A DNA stretch of 64,000 bases from Candidatus Binataceae bacterium (GCA_035650475.1 DASRHP010000009.1:110545-174544); one strand, 5' to 3'. Counted from the first letter of the stretch, positions 1-11,377 are shown. Translations and numbers: made by a program. The notes: a model not told the origin generated them from the sequence alone.

Positions 1-44
1 CGTTCGAGCGTCTCGATCCGGGTGCCGCATTTCCAGCAGTTCAT
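1..44 (-). CDS. Zinc-ribbon protein, N-terminal fragment (cut by window edge)
   Basis: On the minus strand an ATG at 44 opens a frame reading MNCWKCGTRIETLER before the window ends. A C-x2-C knuckle directly after the start is typical of small bacterial zinc-ribbon proteins. A GGAGGG lies about 13 nt upstream, rather far for a ribosome-binding site. The gene would be divergent from xerC. Only 15 residues are visible, so the function cannot be named. Confidence 0.4.
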   Translation of the reverse strand, partial: MNCWKCGTRIETLE

Positions 45-148
45 GAGCGGGTGAGCGCCCTCCGGGCGGCGATTGCCCCGCGCGCGAAGACCTGCTTTTG
101 CGCATGGGGACTGCTTGCTAGCATAACCTGCGGATTGGACCCGAGTCG

Positions 149-1051
149 ATGCTGGCCGAGATAGAGGCGTTCGCGGCCGCGCTGGGCAAGGCTTCGCGCG
201 CTGCCGATCATACGGTCGTGAGCTACCGGCACGACCTCGGCGATTTCCGCCGCTTCCTGGTCGAACGCGGGGCCGCGCTCAGAGCCGGCGGCGAGGAAAT
301 CGATCCTGCGGCGATAACCGCGGACCACATCCGCGCTTATCTGTCCGACGCGATGAAGCGACTGCGGCGCAGCAGCGTCCAGCGCAGGCTGTTCGCGATC
401 AAGGCCTTCTTCCGATGGCGCGAAAACGTAGCCGACGCCCCCAGCCCGGCGCGCGCGCTGCGCTCGCCCCGCGTCCCGCGCCGCCTGCCCTCGATCCTGC
501 CCGAAGACGACGTGCGCCGCCTGCTCGAAGCCGACGACGGTAACCGCAGCCCAGCCGCCCTGCGCGACCGCGCCATCCTGGAGACCCTGTACTCCTGCGG
601 CCTGCGCGTGAGCGAGCTGGTCGGGCTCAACTGGCGCGATATCGACGAGGACGTTGGGATGGTGATGGTGCGGTCAGGCAAGGGCAACAAGGATCGCCTG
701 GTGCCGATCGGCGAGCCCGCGCTCGAGGCGCTGCGGACGTGGCGGCGCGCCATGCCGGTGGCGTGGGAGCACGACGGGCCGGTTATCACTAACCTGCGCG
801 GCGGGCGACTGACGACCCGCGCGGTCGAAAACATCCTGGCCCGGCGCATCGTCAGGGTCGGGCTGGACGCCTCGATCACGCCGCACGGCTTGCGCCATTG
901 CTTTGCGACCCATCTGCTCAATGCCGGCGCCGACCTGCGCTCGATCCAGGAGATGCTCGGACACACCAGCCTGGCGACCACCCAGCGCTACACCCACGTC
1001 AGCGTCAACCATCTCAAAGAGGTCTACCGCCGTGCCCATCCGCGCGCCTGA
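149..1051 (+). CDS. xerC: Tyrosine recombinase XerC
   Basis: Site-specific tyrosine recombinase that resolves chromosome dimers at dif, normally with XerD and FtsK. The 300-residue length is normal. An N-terminal SAM-like core-binding domain (about 1-95) precedes the catalytic domain. The full catalytic set is visible: Arg153 in GLRVSEL, Lys178 in GKGNK, His246 and Arg249 in HGLRH, His272 in LGHTS and the nucleophile Tyr281 in RYTHVS. It sits directly before hslVU, the order seen in many deltaproteobacteria and Firmicutes, where it is a housekeeping gene and not an integrase. Nothing mobile surrounds it. XerC rather than XerD is chosen on this context. Confidence 0.9.
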   Translation: MLAEIEAFAAALGKASRAADHTVVSYRHDLGDFRRFLVERGAALRAGGEEIDPAAITADHIRAYLSDAMKRLRRSSVQRRLFAIKAFFRWRENVADAPSPARALRSPRVPRRLPSILPEDDVRRLLEADDGNRSPAALRDRAILETLYSCGLRVSELVGLNWRDIDEDVGMVMVRSGKGNKDRLVPIGEPALEALRTWRRAMPVAWEHDGPVITNLRGGRLTTRAVENILARRIVRVGLDASITPHGLRHCFATHLLNAGADLRSIQEMLGHTSLATTQRYTHVSVNHLKEVYRRAHPRA

Positions 1052-1592
1052 GCCCGACAACATCGTGCGCGCGACGACCATCCTGTGCGTGCGTAACGCC
1101 GGCCACGTGGTGATGGCCGGCGACGGGCAGGTCAGTGTCGGCCAGACGATCATGAAGCACGGCGCGCGCAAGGTCCGCCGGCTGCACGACGACCAGGTGC
1201 TGGCGGGCTTCGCCGGCTCGACCGCCGACGCGCTGACCCTGTTTGAGAAGTTCGAGGCCAAGCTTCAGGAATTCAACGGCAACCTGCGCCGGGCTGCGGT
1301 CGAGCTCGCCAAGGATTGGCGCACCGACCGCGTGCTGCGCCGGCTCGAAGCGATGCTGGTCGTGGCCGACCGCGAAAGCTCGCTGCTAATCTCGGGCCTC
1401 GGCGACGTGCTGGAGCCCGACGACGGCCTGCTCGCGATTGGCTCCGGCGGCAACTATGCGCTGGCCGCGGCACGCGCCCTGGTCCGCCATGCGCCGGCGA
1501 TGAGCGCGCGCGCGATCGCAGAGAGCGCGATGCGGGTGGCGGCGGAGATCTGCGTGTACACCAACGATCGGTTTATAATGGAAGAGCTGTGA
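1032..1592 (+). CDS. hslV: ATP-dependent protease peptidase subunit HslV
   Basis: Threonine peptidase of the HslUV (ClpYQ) protease, forming the double-hexamer chamber. The catalytic Thr begins the TTILCVR strand, followed by [15 protein letters not shown] and the [13 protein letters not shown] segment. The first Met codons in this frame lie too far upstream inside xerC. The GTG at 1032 has an AAAGAGG about 9 nt before it and would give a propeptide of about 12 residues while overlapping xerC by 20 nt. A GTG at 1065 (V-R-A-TT) would give a 3-residue propeptide but has no visible ribosome-binding site. Cotranscribed with hslU. Confidence 0.9.
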   Translation: MPIRAPEPDNIVRATTILCVRNAGHVVMAGDGQVSVGQTIMKHGARKVRRLHDDQVLAGFAGSTADALTLFEKFEAKLQEFNGNLRRAAVELAKDWRTDRVLRRLEAMLVVADRESSLLISGLGDVLEPDDGLLAIGSGGNYALAAARALVRHAPAMSARAIAESAMRVAAEICVYTNDRFIMEEL

Positions 1593-1655
1593 GGCGCGGG
1601 CCGCGCGCGCTGGCGTGCGGGCATGCGCGCAGGATGCGGCCCGGTTGAAGGAGAG

Positions 1656-3026
1656 ATGGCAGGCCCCTACGTGATGACGCCGCGCGAAATCGTCTCGGAG
1701 CTCGACCGCTATATCGTCGGCCAGCACGAGGCCAAGCGCGCCGTGGCGATCGCGCTGCGCAACCGCTGGCGGCGGCAGAATGTCGTCCCCGAGTTGCGCG
1801 ATGAGATCGCGCCCAAGAATATCCTGATGATCGGTCCCACCGGCGTGGGCAAGACCGAGATCGCGCGCCGCCTTGCCCGCCTGGCCCAGGCACCCTTCGT
1901 CAAGGTCGAGGCCTCGCGCTACACCGAGGTCGGCTACGTCGGACGCGACGTCGAATCGATGATCCGCGACCTCGCTGAGATCTCGGTCAAGATGGTGCGC
2001 GAGGAGGAGCGTGAACGCGTCGCGATCCAGGCGCGCGAGGCGGCCGAGGAGCGCCTGCTTGACATCCTCTATCCGCCGCCGACCAAGGTCCGCCGCGCGG
2101 TCGGCATCACGCCTTCCGGCGCTTCCGCGCCCGAGAGCGACTCGCATGCCGAGACGCGCGAGAAGCTGCGCCGCCTGCTGCGCGGCGGTCATCTTGACGA
2201 GCGGGAAGTCGAGGTCGAGGTCACCGCGCAGACGACTCCGATGGTCGAGGTGCTGACGCCGCAGGGGATGGAAGAGATGGGCGTGAACATGCGCGAGTTG
2301 CTCGGTCAGTTCATGCCCAAGAAGACCAAGCGCCAGAAGGTCAAGGTGCCGCAGGCGCTGGAGCTCCTCACCCAGGAGGAAGCCGCGCGGATGGTCGACA
2401 TGGAAAAGGTCGCTCACGAGGCGATTCATCGGGCCGAGCAGTCCGGCATCGTCTTCATCGACGAGATCGACAAGATCGCCGGGCGCCAGGCGGCCCACGG
2501 CCCCGACGTCTCACGCGAGGGCGTCCAGCGCGATCTGCTGCCAATCGTCGAGGGCTCGACCGTCAACACCAAGTACGGCGCGATCCGCACCGACCACATC
2601 CTCTTCGTCGCCTCTGGCGCTTTCCATACCACTAAGCCCTCCGACCTGATCCCGGAATTCCAGGGGCGCTTTCCGATCCGCGTCGAGCTGCGCGCGCTCA
2701 GCCGCGACGACTTCATCCGTATCCTCACCGAACCGGAAAACGCGCTGACCAAGCAGTACGTGGCGCTGATGGAAACTGAGCGGGTGCATCTTGGCTTCAC
2801 CGATGACGGCGTCGCCGCGCTAGCCGAGATCGCCGCCCAGGTCAACGCGCGCTCCGAGAACATCGGCGCGCGCCGGCTCCATACCGTGCTCGAACGGCTG
2901 CTGGAGGACCTCTCGTTCAGCGCGCCCGAGCTGGCCGAGCGCACGGTGACGGTCGACAGCGCCTACGTCCATCAGCGGCTTGACCCGATTGTGAAAAACG
3001 AGGATCTGTCGCGCTACATCCTCTAG
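1656..3026 (+). CDS. hslU: ATP-dependent protease ATPase subunit HslU
   Basis: AAA+ unfoldase that feeds substrates into HslV. The start at 1656 gives [16 protein letters not shown], close to known HslU N-termini; AGGAG lies only about 2 nt upstream, so the spacing is tight. Walker A GPTGVGKT is at 60-67, the pore loop GYVG at 93-96, the I domain about 110-240, and Walker B with IVFIDEID near 265-272. It ends in EDLSRYIL, the conserved tail that inserts into HslV to activate it. At 456 residues the length is normal for the family. Follows hslV by 63 nt. Confidence 0.95.
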   Translation: MAGPYVMTPREIVSELDRYIVGQHEAKRAVAIALRNRWRRQNVVPELRDEIAPKNILMIGPTGVGKTEIARRLARLAQAPFVKVEASRYTEVGYVGRDVESMIRDLAEISVKMVREEERERVAIQAREAAEERLLDILYPPPTKVRRAVGITPSGASAPESDSHAETREKLRRLLRGGHLDEREVEVEVTAQTTPMVEVLTPQGMEEMGVNMRELLGQFMPKKTKRQKVKVPQALELLTQEEAARMVDMEKVAHEAIHRAEQSGIVFIDEIDKIAGRQAAHGPDVSREGVQRDLLPIVEGSTVNTKYGAIRTDHILFVASGAFHTTKPSDLIPEFQGRFPIRVELRALSRDDFIRILTEPENALTKQYVALMETERVHLGFTDDGVAALAEIAAQVNARSENIGARRLHTVLERLLEDLSFSAPELAERTVTVDSAYVHQRLDPIVKNEDLSRYIL

Positions 3027-3115
3027 AGCGGGGGGAGTCGCAGCTCGCAGCGGAGGGCGTGCCCCCGCGGCCGACGGGCCGCCCGCGCCGCTGCTCCCCC
3101 TGCGGAGAAGCAAAG

Positions 3116-3994
3116 TTGCAGGACCCAATCGCAAGAGCGTCGGTGCTAGTTGAAGCGCTGCCCTATATCCAGCGCTTCCGGGGCAAGACCTTCGTCATCA
3201 AGTACGGCGGTCACGCGATGGAGGCGGCCGAACTGCGCGAGAGCTTTGCTCAGGACGTAGTCCTGCTCAAGACCGTCGGGATCAATCCGGTGGTGGTCCA
3301 CGGCGGCGGTCCGCAGATAAGCCAACTCATCGCCCGCCTGGGTCTGAAGTCGAGCTTCGTGCGCGGGATGCGGGTGACAGACGCCGAGACGATGGAAGCG
3401 GTCGAGATGGTGCTTCAGCGGCTCAACAAGGAGATCGTCGCGCAGATCTCGCGCCATGGCGGCCGCGCGGTGGGGCTCTCGGGCAAGGACGGCGAGCTTA
3501 TCGTCGCGCGCAAGCTCGAGATGACGGTCAAGGACGAAAGCGGCGCGCCGGCCAAGGTCGATATCGGGCTGGTCGGCGAGGTCGCCGAGATCAACCCGCA
3601 GGTGCTGGTGCCGCTGGAGGCCGCGGGTTTCATCCCGGTGATCGCGCCGATCGGCTACAGCCGCGACGGTCAGACCTACAACATCAACGCCGACGTCGCC
3701 GCCGGCGATATCGCAGCCGCGCTCGGCGCCGAGAAGCTCATCCTGCTGACCGACGTCGAGGGAATTAAAGACAAAGACGCCAAGCTCGTCTCGACGCTTA
3801 CCGTGGATGAGGCGAAAGAGATGATCGCCAGCGGCGCGATCAGCGAGGGCATGATTCCGAAGGTCGAATGCTGCATGGCGGCGCTGAGGGCCGGCGTGCG
3901 CAAGACCCACGTGCTCGACGGACGCAAGCCGCATGCGGTGCTGCTCGAGATTTTCACCGAGTCAGGAATAGGCACTGAGGTTGTGGCCGAGTGA
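3116..3994 (+). CDS. argB: Acetylglutamate kinase
   Basis: Second step of arginine synthesis: phosphorylates N-acetylglutamate. Visible signatures are [21 protein letters not shown], the [15 protein letters not shown] segment and the KVECCMAAL region near the C-terminus, all typical of the amino-acid-kinase fold. The TTG at 3116 is preferred because GGAGAAG lies 5 nt before it and the product (292 residues, starting MQDPIARA) has the usual length; a longer frame to 3059 would add an Arg/Pro-rich tail unlike the family. About 240 nt separate it from argD. Confidence 0.93.
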   Translation: MQDPIARASVLVEALPYIQRFRGKTFVIKYGGHAMEAAELRESFAQDVVLLKTVGINPVVVHGGGPQISQLIARLGLKSSFVRGMRVTDAETMEAVEMVLQRLNKEIVAQISRHGGRAVGLSGKDGELIVARKLEMTVKDESGAPAKVDIGLVGEVAEINPQVLVPLEAAGFIPVIAPIGYSRDGQTYNINADVAAGDIAAALGAEKLILLTDVEGIKDKDAKLVSTLTVDEAKEMIASGAISEGMIPKVECCMAALRAGVRKTHVLDGRKPHAVLLEIFTESGIGTEVVAE

Positions 3995-4233
3995 GGTCGC
4001 GGGCGACAAGGCCCGGACGCGAGCGGCCGCTGGCGGCGGCAGCCGCGACATCGGTTTGCACTGTCGGCGGCGGGGTCGGGTGAGGATGCTCAGGTGCGGG
4101 ACGAGCATTCCGCCGCGCGCTGTGGCATAGAGCTTAGACGGCGTGCGCGCCGGGGCTGCTCGTGGGCGCCGCGCGCCAGCGCCGATTCGTGAGGCGCCGG
4201 ATACGGCCCGGCCCGGCGGAGGGAAAAGAACGC

Positions 4234-5436
4234 ATGAATAACGCCGAGATCGTCGAACTTGCCCATCAGAACCTGATCAACACCTACGGATGCGTGCCAC
4301 TGGCCTTCGTGCGCGCCACCGGCGCCTACCTCTATGACGCCGACGGCAACCGCTACCTCGACTTCTTCTGCGGGCTTGCGGTCAACAATCTCGGCCACGG
4401 CAACCCACGTGTAGTGCGCGCGATCAAGGAGCAGGCCGAGAAGGTCACCCACGTCTCCAACGTGTTCCATACCGAGCCGATGGCGCGGCTGGCCGCACGC
4501 CTGTGCGCGCACTTCGGCGACGGGCGGGTCTTCTTCTGCAACTCGGGCGCCGAGGCCAACGAGGCCGCGCTGAAGCTGGCGCGGCGATGGGGCCACGACC
4601 GCGGCGGCGGCCGTTTCGAGGTCATCTCGACGCTCGGTTCCTTCCACGGCCGCACCTTCGGCACGCTGAGCGCGACGGGCCAGGAGAAGTATCATATCGG
4701 CTTCCAGCCGCTGGTGCCGGGCTTTCGCCTCGTGCCGTACGACGATGCCGGGGCAATCGAGAAGTCGGTCCACGATGAGACGGTTGCGATCCTGGTCGAG
4801 CCGATCCAGGGCGAAGGCGGCGTGGTGATGCCGCACGGTGACTATCTCAAGCGTCTGCGCGACCTGTGCGACCGGCGCAGGCTCCTGCTCATCTTCGACG
4901 AAGTGCAGACCGGGATGGGCCGTACGGGCAGGCTGTTTGCCTGGCAGCATGCCGGCGTCAAGCCCGACATCATGACCCTTGCCAAGGCGCTCGGCGGCGG
5001 CCTGCCAATCGGCGCCGCGATCGCGAAGGCCGAAATTGCACAAAGCTTCACCCCGGGAAGCCACGGCTCAACCTTCGGCGGCAACCCGGTCTCCTGCGCC
5101 GCCGCGCTCGCGGTGCTCGACGCGCTCGAGCAGGACGGCGTGCTCGAAAACGCCACGCAGGTCGGAGCCTACATGCTCGAGCGGCTGCGCAAGTTTGGCA
5201 AGGGATGCAGCCGGGTCAAAGAGGTGCGCGGCCTCGGGATGATGATCGGCATTGTACTCAAGGGCGAGGCCAAGAGCGCCGCCGACGCTTGCATCCGCCA
5301 ACGGCTGCTGGTCAACGCCACCGCCGATAACGTGCTCCGCCTGCTGCCTCCGCTGACGCTCACCCGTGACGAGGCCGAGGCCGGGCTGGCGATAATCGAA
5401 CGCGCGCTGTCGGCCGGAACCACGGCTGCAGGATGA
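4234..5436 (+). CDS. argD: Acetylornithine aminotransferase
   Basis: Class III PLP aminotransferase converting N-acetylglutamate semialdehyde to N-acetylornithine. FFCNSGAEANEAALKLAR binds the cofactor phosphate, LIFDEVQTGMGRTG holds the ring-binding Asp, and the PLP lysine lies in TLAKALGGGLPIGA. The ATG at 4234 follows a GGAGGG at about 10 nt and yields MNNAEIVEL, 400 residues, the standard size. Its stop overlaps the argF start as ATGA, so the two are translationally coupled. Confidence 0.93.
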   Translation: MNNAEIVELAHQNLINTYGCVPLAFVRATGAYLYDADGNRYLDFFCGLAVNNLGHGNPRVVRAIKEQAEKVTHVSNVFHTEPMARLAARLCAHFGDGRVFFCNSGAEANEAALKLARRWGHDRGGGRFEVISTLGSFHGRTFGTLSATGQEKYHIGFQPLVPGFRLVPYDDAGAIEKSVHDETVAILVEPIQGEGGVVMPHGDYLKRLRDLCDRRRLLLIFDEVQTGMGRTGRLFAWQHAGVKPDIMTLAKALGGGLPIGAAIAKAEIAQSFTPGSHGSTFGGNPVSCAAALAVLDALEQDGVLENATQVGAYMLERLRKFGKGCSRVKEVRGLGMMIGIVLKGEAKSAADACIRQRLLVNATADNVLRLLPPLTLTRDEAEAGLAIIERALSAGTTAAG

Positions 5437-6473
5437 GTGCGGCGGGCAAGGCAGGGCAGGCTCCCGTGGGCGCGCCGCGTGCCGCCGCCGCGCGGCTTAT
5501 CCGGCCACGCCGCGCGCGCGTCAAGCGTGACCTGCTCGATCTGAGCTCGCTTGCGCCGGCCGAGGCGGACGGAATCCTCGGCTTGGCCGCGCGGCTCAAG
5601 GCTGAGCTGCGCGCCGGGTTCGAGCATCCGTACCTGCGCGGCCGAACGCTTGCGATGATTTTCCAGAAACCGTCGCTGCGCACCCGGCTGACGTTCGAGA
5701 CCGGGATGGCGCAGCTCGGCGGCCACGCGATCTACCTCGCCCCGCAGGACATCGGGATCGGCGAGCGCGAATCGGTCAAGGATGTTGCGCGCAATCTCTC
5801 GCGGTGGGTCGATCTGATCATGATCCGCACCTTCGCGCACGAGATCTGCGTCGAGCTGGCGCAGGAGGCGAGCGTGCCCGTTATCAACGGCCTCACCGAC
5901 CTGCTCCATCCGTGCCAGCTGCTGGCCGACCTGCTGACCCTGCGCGAACACTTCGGCGATCTGAAGAAGCTGCGCGTCGCTTTCGTCGGCGACGGCTTCA
6001 ATATGGCGCAGAGCTGGGTCGAGGCGGCCGCGTTGCTGGGCTTCGAGTTGCGCGTGGCCTGTCCGCCGGGCTACGAGATGCAGGGCGAGTTCGTCGAGCG
6101 GATGCGTCGCGGCAAGTTCGGCCTGCTCACGCACGACCCGGTCGAGGCGGTGCGCGGCGCCGACGCCGTGTACACCGACACGTGGACCTCGATGGGGCAT
6201 GAGAAGGAGGCGGCGCAGCGCCGGCGCGACTTCAAGCGCTTCCAGGTCAACCGCGAGCTGCTCGCGCATGCGCGTCGTGGCGCCTGCGTGATGCACTGCC
6301 TGCCCGCCCATCGCGGCGAGGAGATTACCGACGACGTGCTCGACGGCCCGCGCTCGCTGGTGCTCGAGCAGGCCGAGAATCGGCTCCATGCGCAGAAAGC
6401 GGTGATGGTCTGGCTGCTGCGGCCGGCGGTGATCGCCACCGGCGCGGGCCCGGGCGAGGCCGCCCCCACTTAA
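5433..6473 (+). CDS. argF: Ornithine carbamoyltransferase
   Basis: Makes citrulline from ornithine and carbamoyl phosphate. Carbamoyl-phosphate motif KPSLRTR (the family norm is STRTR), HPCQLLADL, the DTWTSMG loop that binds ornithine in OTCases, and HCLPAHRGEE with the active-site Cys are all present. The N-terminus is about 25-30 residues longer than usual and Ala/Arg-rich; the ATGA overlap with argD supports the ATG at 5433, but an in-frame GTG at 5466 is possible. Specificity for ornithine rather than an acylated form is inferred from argD/argG/argH context. Confidence 0.9.
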   Translation: MSAAGKAGQAPVGAPRAAAARLIRPRRARVKRDLLDLSSLAPAEADGILGLAARLKAELRAGFEHPYLRGRTLAMIFQKPSLRTRLTFETGMAQLGGHAIYLAPQDIGIGERESVKDVARNLSRWVDLIMIRTFAHEICVELAQEASVPVINGLTDLLHPCQLLADLLTLREHFGDLKKLRVAFVGDGFNMAQSWVEAAALLGFELRVACPPGYEMQGEFVERMRRGKFGLLTHDPVEAVRGADAVYTDTWTSMGHEKEAAQRRRDFKRFQVNRELLAHARRGACVMHCLPAHRGEEITDDVLDGPRSLVLEQAENRLHAQKAVMVWLLRPAVIATGAGPGEAAPT

Positions 6474-6504
6474 GGCGCGCCGCCGAATTTCCTAAGATGG
6501 CTCC

Positions 6505-7737
<1,233 letters not shown>

Positions 7738-7752
7738 GGGGGAGCGGGCGCG

Positions 7753-7929
7753 ATGGGCAAGGTGATTCAGTTCAGGCCTCCGCGTCCCGCCCCGCGCCTG
7801 GTCCCGCGCCCGGGTACCGGGCGCTGCCCCAAGTGCAACCACAAGATGGACGTCCACGTGACCCATCCCAACGGCGTGATGACCTGCGCGGCGCGCGGCT
7901 GCCTTTGCCGCACCGCAACTCCGCGCTGA
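7753..7929 (+). CDS. Small zinc-ribbon protein between argG and argH
   Basis: A 58-residue frame starting MGKVIQFRPPRP, placed 15 nt after argG and preceded by GGGGGAG about 8 nt before the ATG. It carries CPKC at 25-28 and a second pair C45/C50 (plus C52), spaced as in a zinc ribbon, after a Pro/Arg-rich N-terminus. No catalytic domain is visible. The good ribosome-binding site, operon placement and paired cysteines support a real gene. Role unknown; nucleic-acid or protein binding is only a guess. Confidence 0.6.
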   Translation: MGKVIQFRPPRPAPRLVPRPGTGRCPKCNHKMDVHVTHPNGVMTCAARGCLCRTATPR

Positions 7930-8034
7930 ACGCGGTGCGCGGCCGCGGGTGATCGCGCGGATGGCCGGCGCGAGGGAAGCGGGGCGCACCACTTGTGCCG
8001 GCCGCTCGATTTGGGCAACTTCGAAGCTTCCGCA

Positions 8035-9492
8035 GTGAAAAAAGCGCGTCGCCTGACAAAACCTGCCGCCTCGCACCGCTCGCTCCGCGCCGGCGCCGCA
8101 GCTTCCCACGCAAGTTCAGCCAAGCCCGGCGGGCTTATCCGCGGCCGCTTCGTGCGCGCGCGCTTGCCCGAGGTCGAGGCGTTTACTGCCTCGTTGCCGT
8201 TCGACCGCAGGCTTTACCGCCACGATATTCGCGGCTCGATCGCGCACGCGCGGATGCTCGCCCGGGTCGGGCTGCTGAGCCGGAGCGAGGCGGTAAAGAT
8301 TACCGCCGGCCTGCGCGCGATCGAGCGCGAGATCGCGGCTGGCCGCTTCCGTTTCGACCTCGCCGACGAGGACATCCATCTTGCGATTGAGCGCCGGCTG
8401 ACCGAGCGAATCGGTGCGCCCGCGCGCAAGCTCCATACCGCGCGCTCGCGCAATGACCAGGTCGCGCTCGATCTGCGCCTGTACCTGCGCGACGAGCTCG
8501 GCGAAGTGATCGCGCTCATCGACGGGCTGCGCCGCACGCTCGCCGCGCTCGCCCGCCGCCACCTCGATGCGGTGATGCCCGGCTACACCCATCTTCAGCG
8601 CGCCCAGCCGGTGACGCTCGCGCACCATCTGGGCGCCTACATCGAGATGCTCGGGCGCGACCGCGAGCGCTTCGTTCAGGTGCGGGAGCGCACGGCGGTG
8701 ATGCCGCTGGGGGCGGGCGCGCTCGCCGGCACCACCTTACCGATCGATCGGCGCGCGGTCGCGCGCGAGCTGGGCTTTGCGCGAATCAGTGAAAACAGCC
8801 TCGACGCGGTCGCCGATCGCGACTTCGTCGTGGATTTTCTCGCTGCCGCGGCGCTCTGCGCCGTGCATCTGTCGCGGATGGCGGAAGAGGTCATCCTGTG
8901 GAGCAGCTCCGAGTTCGGCTTCGTCGCCCTGCCCGACGAATTTTCCACGGGCAGCTCGATGATGCCGCACAAGAAGAACCCCGACCTGCTCGAGCTGGTC
9001 CGCGGCAAGAGCGGGCGCATCGTCGGCGATCTGGTCGCGATGCTTACCGTGCTCAAGGGGCTGCCGCTCGCGTACAATTCCGATCTCCAGGAGGACAAAG
9101 AGCGCGCCTTCGACGCGCTCGACACGCTCAAGCCCGCGCTCGCGCTGCTCGCAAAGCTGTGGCCGCGGCTGGCCTTCGACCTGGCGGCGATGCGCGCGGC
9201 GGCGGGCGGGTTTGCGCTCGCCACCGATATTGCCGAGTACCTGGTGCGCCGCGGCGTTCCGTTTCGGCGCGCCCATGAGATCGTCGGCGCGCTCGTACGC
9301 GAGGCGAGCGAGGCCGGGCGCCGGCTGGAAGACCTGACGCTTGCGGATTTGCGCCGCCATTCGGACGCCTTCGGGCCCGACGCGCTTCGCCGCTTGAGCG
9401 CGGCGGGCTCGGTGCGCGCGCGCAGCCTTGCGGGCGGTCCGGCGGCGGTCGCGATGCGCCGTTACCTGCGGAGATTTGAGGAGCAGCGATGA
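8035..9492 (+). CDS. argH: Argininosuccinate lyase
   Basis: Last step of arginine synthesis, releasing fumarate from argininosuccinate. Fumarase/aspartase-superfamily motifs are clear: HTARSRNDQ, GYTHLQRAQPVT and the signature GSSMMPHKKNPDLLE. The N-terminus is uncertain. GTG at 8035 (VKKARRLTK) gives 485 residues; TTG at 8011 or 7993 would add 8 or 14. All include a Lys/Arg/Ala-rich leader of about 45 residues before the family start near GGLIRGRF. The stop overlaps the lipoprotein start as ATGA. Confidence 0.93.
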   Translation: MKKARRLTKPAASHRSLRAGAAASHASSAKPGGLIRGRFVRARLPEVEAFTASLPFDRRLYRHDIRGSIAHARMLARVGLLSRSEAVKITAGLRAIEREIAAGRFRFDLADEDIHLAIERRLTERIGAPARKLHTARSRNDQVALDLRLYLRDELGEVIALIDGLRRTLAALARRHLDAVMPGYTHLQRAQPVTLAHHLGAYIEMLGRDRERFVQVRERTAVMPLGAGALAGTTLPIDRRAVARELGFARISENSLDAVADRDFVVDFLAAAALCAVHLSRMAEEVILWSSSEFGFVALPDEFSTGSSMMPHKKNPDLLELVRGKSGRIVGDLVAMLTVLKGLPLAYNSDLQEDKERAFDALDTLKPALALLAKLWPRLAFDLAAMRAAAGGFALATDIAEYLVRRGVPFRRAHEIVGALVREASEAGRRLEDLTLADLRRHSDAFGPDALRRLSAAGSVRARSLAGGPAAVAMRRYLRRFEEQR

Positions 9493-10004
9493 AGAGAATG
9501 CGATGGCGGGCGGTGGTTGCGGCAGCGGCCGTTTTCGCGCTTGCGGTGGGCGCGGGATGCGGCGCGAAGAGCCGCCCGATACCGCCCTCGCAGACCCATC
9601 CCGAACGCGTTAACGACCTCTCCGCCGAGCCTGATCCTCATGGCGTGCGGCTGAGCTGGAGCCGGCCGATGAAATACACCAGCGGCAGGCAGTTGCGCGA
9701 TCTCGCCGGCTTCCGCCTGATGCGCGCTGAGGGCGCGGGCCGGTTCAGTGAGCTGGCCGAACTGCCGGTGACCGACCAGGAGCGCTTCCAGAAGGTGCGC
9801 CGCTTCACCTACGTCGATCGCAGCGCCGTGATGGGCCACACCTACCGCTATCTCATGATTGCCGAGACCACCGACGGCTATCAGAGCGAGCCCTCCAACG
9901 TAGCCGAACTGATCCGTACTACGCCCAGGCCGCCGCCGAGCCCCGAAAGCTTTGTGCTGCCCACACCGAGCGCGCAGCTTCCGGCGCCGGTGTCGACGCC
10001 CTGA
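9489..10004 (+). CDS. Putative lipoprotein with fibronectin-type fold
   Basis: 171 residues. A basic N-terminus (MKRMRWR) and a hydrophobic stretch lead into a lipobox-like LAVGAGC, so Cys25 or so would be lipidated. The rest (VNDLSAEPDPHGVRLSW ... FTYVDRSAVMGHTYRY) resembles a single fibronectin type III-like beta sandwich, followed by a Pro-rich tail. ATGA overlap with argH shows coupling. Small lipoproteins occur at this place, between argH and lysA, in related arg/lys operons; their job is not established. The lipidation and fold are predictions. Confidence 0.75.
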   Translation: MKRMRWRAVVAAAAVFALAVGAGCGAKSRPIPPSQTHPERVNDLSAEPDPHGVRLSWSRPMKYTSGRQLRDLAGFRLMRAEGAGRFSELAELPVTDQERFQKVRRFTYVDRSAVMGHTYRYLMIAETTDGYQSEPSNVAELIRTTPRPPPSPESFVLPTPSAQLPAPVSTP

Positions 10005-10108
10005 CGGGCGCGTTGCGCGAAGTGGCAGTTTATCGACTCGGTGCGGCTGTGATAGAAACGTAGCGCGCCGGCACGGGCTGCGCCCACCTGGCGCCCGCAA
10101 TTTCACGC

Positions 10109-11377
10109 ATGAACTATTTCGCCTATAAGGATAACCGCCTGTTCGCCGAGGAAGTCGCGATTTCCGATCTCGCCGAGCGCTTTGGCACTCCGCTCTACAT
10201 CTACAGCACGCGCACGCTGCGCCGGCATTTTCGTGTGATGGACGAGGCCTTCGCCGGCAGCGACCATCTGATCTGCTACGCGATGAAAGCGCTCTCCAAC
10301 CTGAGCGTGCTCGGCCTGTTCGCCGCGATGGGCGCGGGTTTCGATATCGTTTCGGTGGGCGAGCTGATGCGCTGCCTGCGCGCGGGCGCCGACCCGCGCA
10401 AGATCGTGTTCTCGGGCGTCGGCAAGACCGAAGAGGAGATCAAGGCGGCGATCGAGGCCGGCATCCTGATGATCAACGTCGAGTCGCGCCCCGAGCTGCA
10501 TCGTGTGGCCCAGGTCGCGCGGCGGATCGGGCGGCGCGCACCGGTCAGCCTGCGCGTCAATCCCGACCTCGACCCCGGCACCCATCCGCACATCTCCACG
10601 GGCCATCGCGACAGCAAGTTCGGCGTGCCGCTGTCGCAGGTTGACGAGTACTACGCAGAGGCGCGCGCTCTCGGCGACCTCGAGCTGGTCGGGCTCAGCA
10701 CCCATATCGGATCGCAGATAACTGAGACCTCGCCGTTTTCCGAGGCGGCGGCCAAGGTCGCCGGGATCGTAACCCGCTTGCGCGAGACAGGCGTGGCGCT
10801 GCGCTATCTCGACCTCGGAGGCGGACTCGGAATCCCCTATCAGGAAGAGCCGCCGCCGCCAGCGGAGTACGCCGCCGCGCTGCTCGGCCCGCTGCGCAGG
10901 CTGGGGCTCAAGATCATCATCGAACCCGGCCGGGTGCTGGTCGGCAACGCTGGCGTGCTGGTCACCCGCGTGCTCTACGTCAAGGAAACCGACGTCAAGC
11001 GCTTCATCGTAGTCGACGGCGCAATGAACGACCTGATTCGGCCGGTCTTGTACGAGGCTTATCACGAGATACTGCCGGTCGAGCGACGCGCCGGGGGGCG
11101 GATGGTCACCGCCGACGTCGTCGGCCCGGTATGCGAGAGCGGCGACTTCTTCGCGCGTGAGCGCGAGATTCCCGAGCCGCGCGAGGGCGATCTGTTCGCG
11201 GTGATGAGCGCGGGCGCCTACGGCTTTGTGATGGCGTCAAACTACAATAGCCGCCCGCGTGCCGCCGAGATCATGGTGGACGGCGCGACGGTCCACGTCG
11301 TGCGCGAGCGCGAGCGCTTCGAGGACTTGGTGCGCGGCGAGAAGCTGGTGCGCCTGCCGGCGGACGGGGCCTCCTGA
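10109..11377 (+). CDS. lysA: Diaminopimelate decarboxylase
   Basis: Fold-III PLP enzyme making lysine from meso-diaminopimelate. The PLP lysine is Lys60 in YAMKALSNL; STHIGSQI, the glycine loop DLGGGLGIPY, EPGRVLVGNAG and the dimer-shared VCESGDFF are all present. 422 residues, normal length. It starts 104 nt after the lipoprotein. Its TGA overlaps the dapF ATG, so expression of the two is coupled. Confidence 0.95.
   Translation: MNYFAYKDNRLFAEEVAISDLAERFGTPLYIYSTRTLRRHFRVMDEAFAGSDHLICYAMKALSNLSVLGLFAAMGAGFDIVSVGELMRCLRAGADPRKIVFSGVGKTEEEIKAAIEAGILMINVESRPELHRVAQVARRIGRRAPVSLRVNPDLDPGTHPHISTGHRDSKFGVPLSQVDEYYAEARALGDLELVGLSTHIGSQITETSPFSEAAAKVAGIVTRLRETGVALRYLDLGGGLGIPYQEEPPPPAEYAAALLGPLRRLGLKIIIEPGRVLVGNAGVLVTRVLYVKETDVKRFIVVDGAMNDLIRPVLYEAYHEILPVERRAGGRMVTADVVGPVCESGDFFAREREIPEPREGDLFAVMSAGAYGFVMASNYNSRPRAAEIMVDGATVHVVRERERFEDLVRGEKLVRLPADGAS

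Noticed and set aside
149..1051. XerC as an integrase marking a mobile element
   Set aside because: It sits in the standard xerC-hslV-hslU order with no attachment repeats, tRNA end or cargo genes.
5169..6389. Long minus-strand frame opposite argF
   Set aside because: High G/C makes long antisense frames common; the plus strand has all OTCase motifs.
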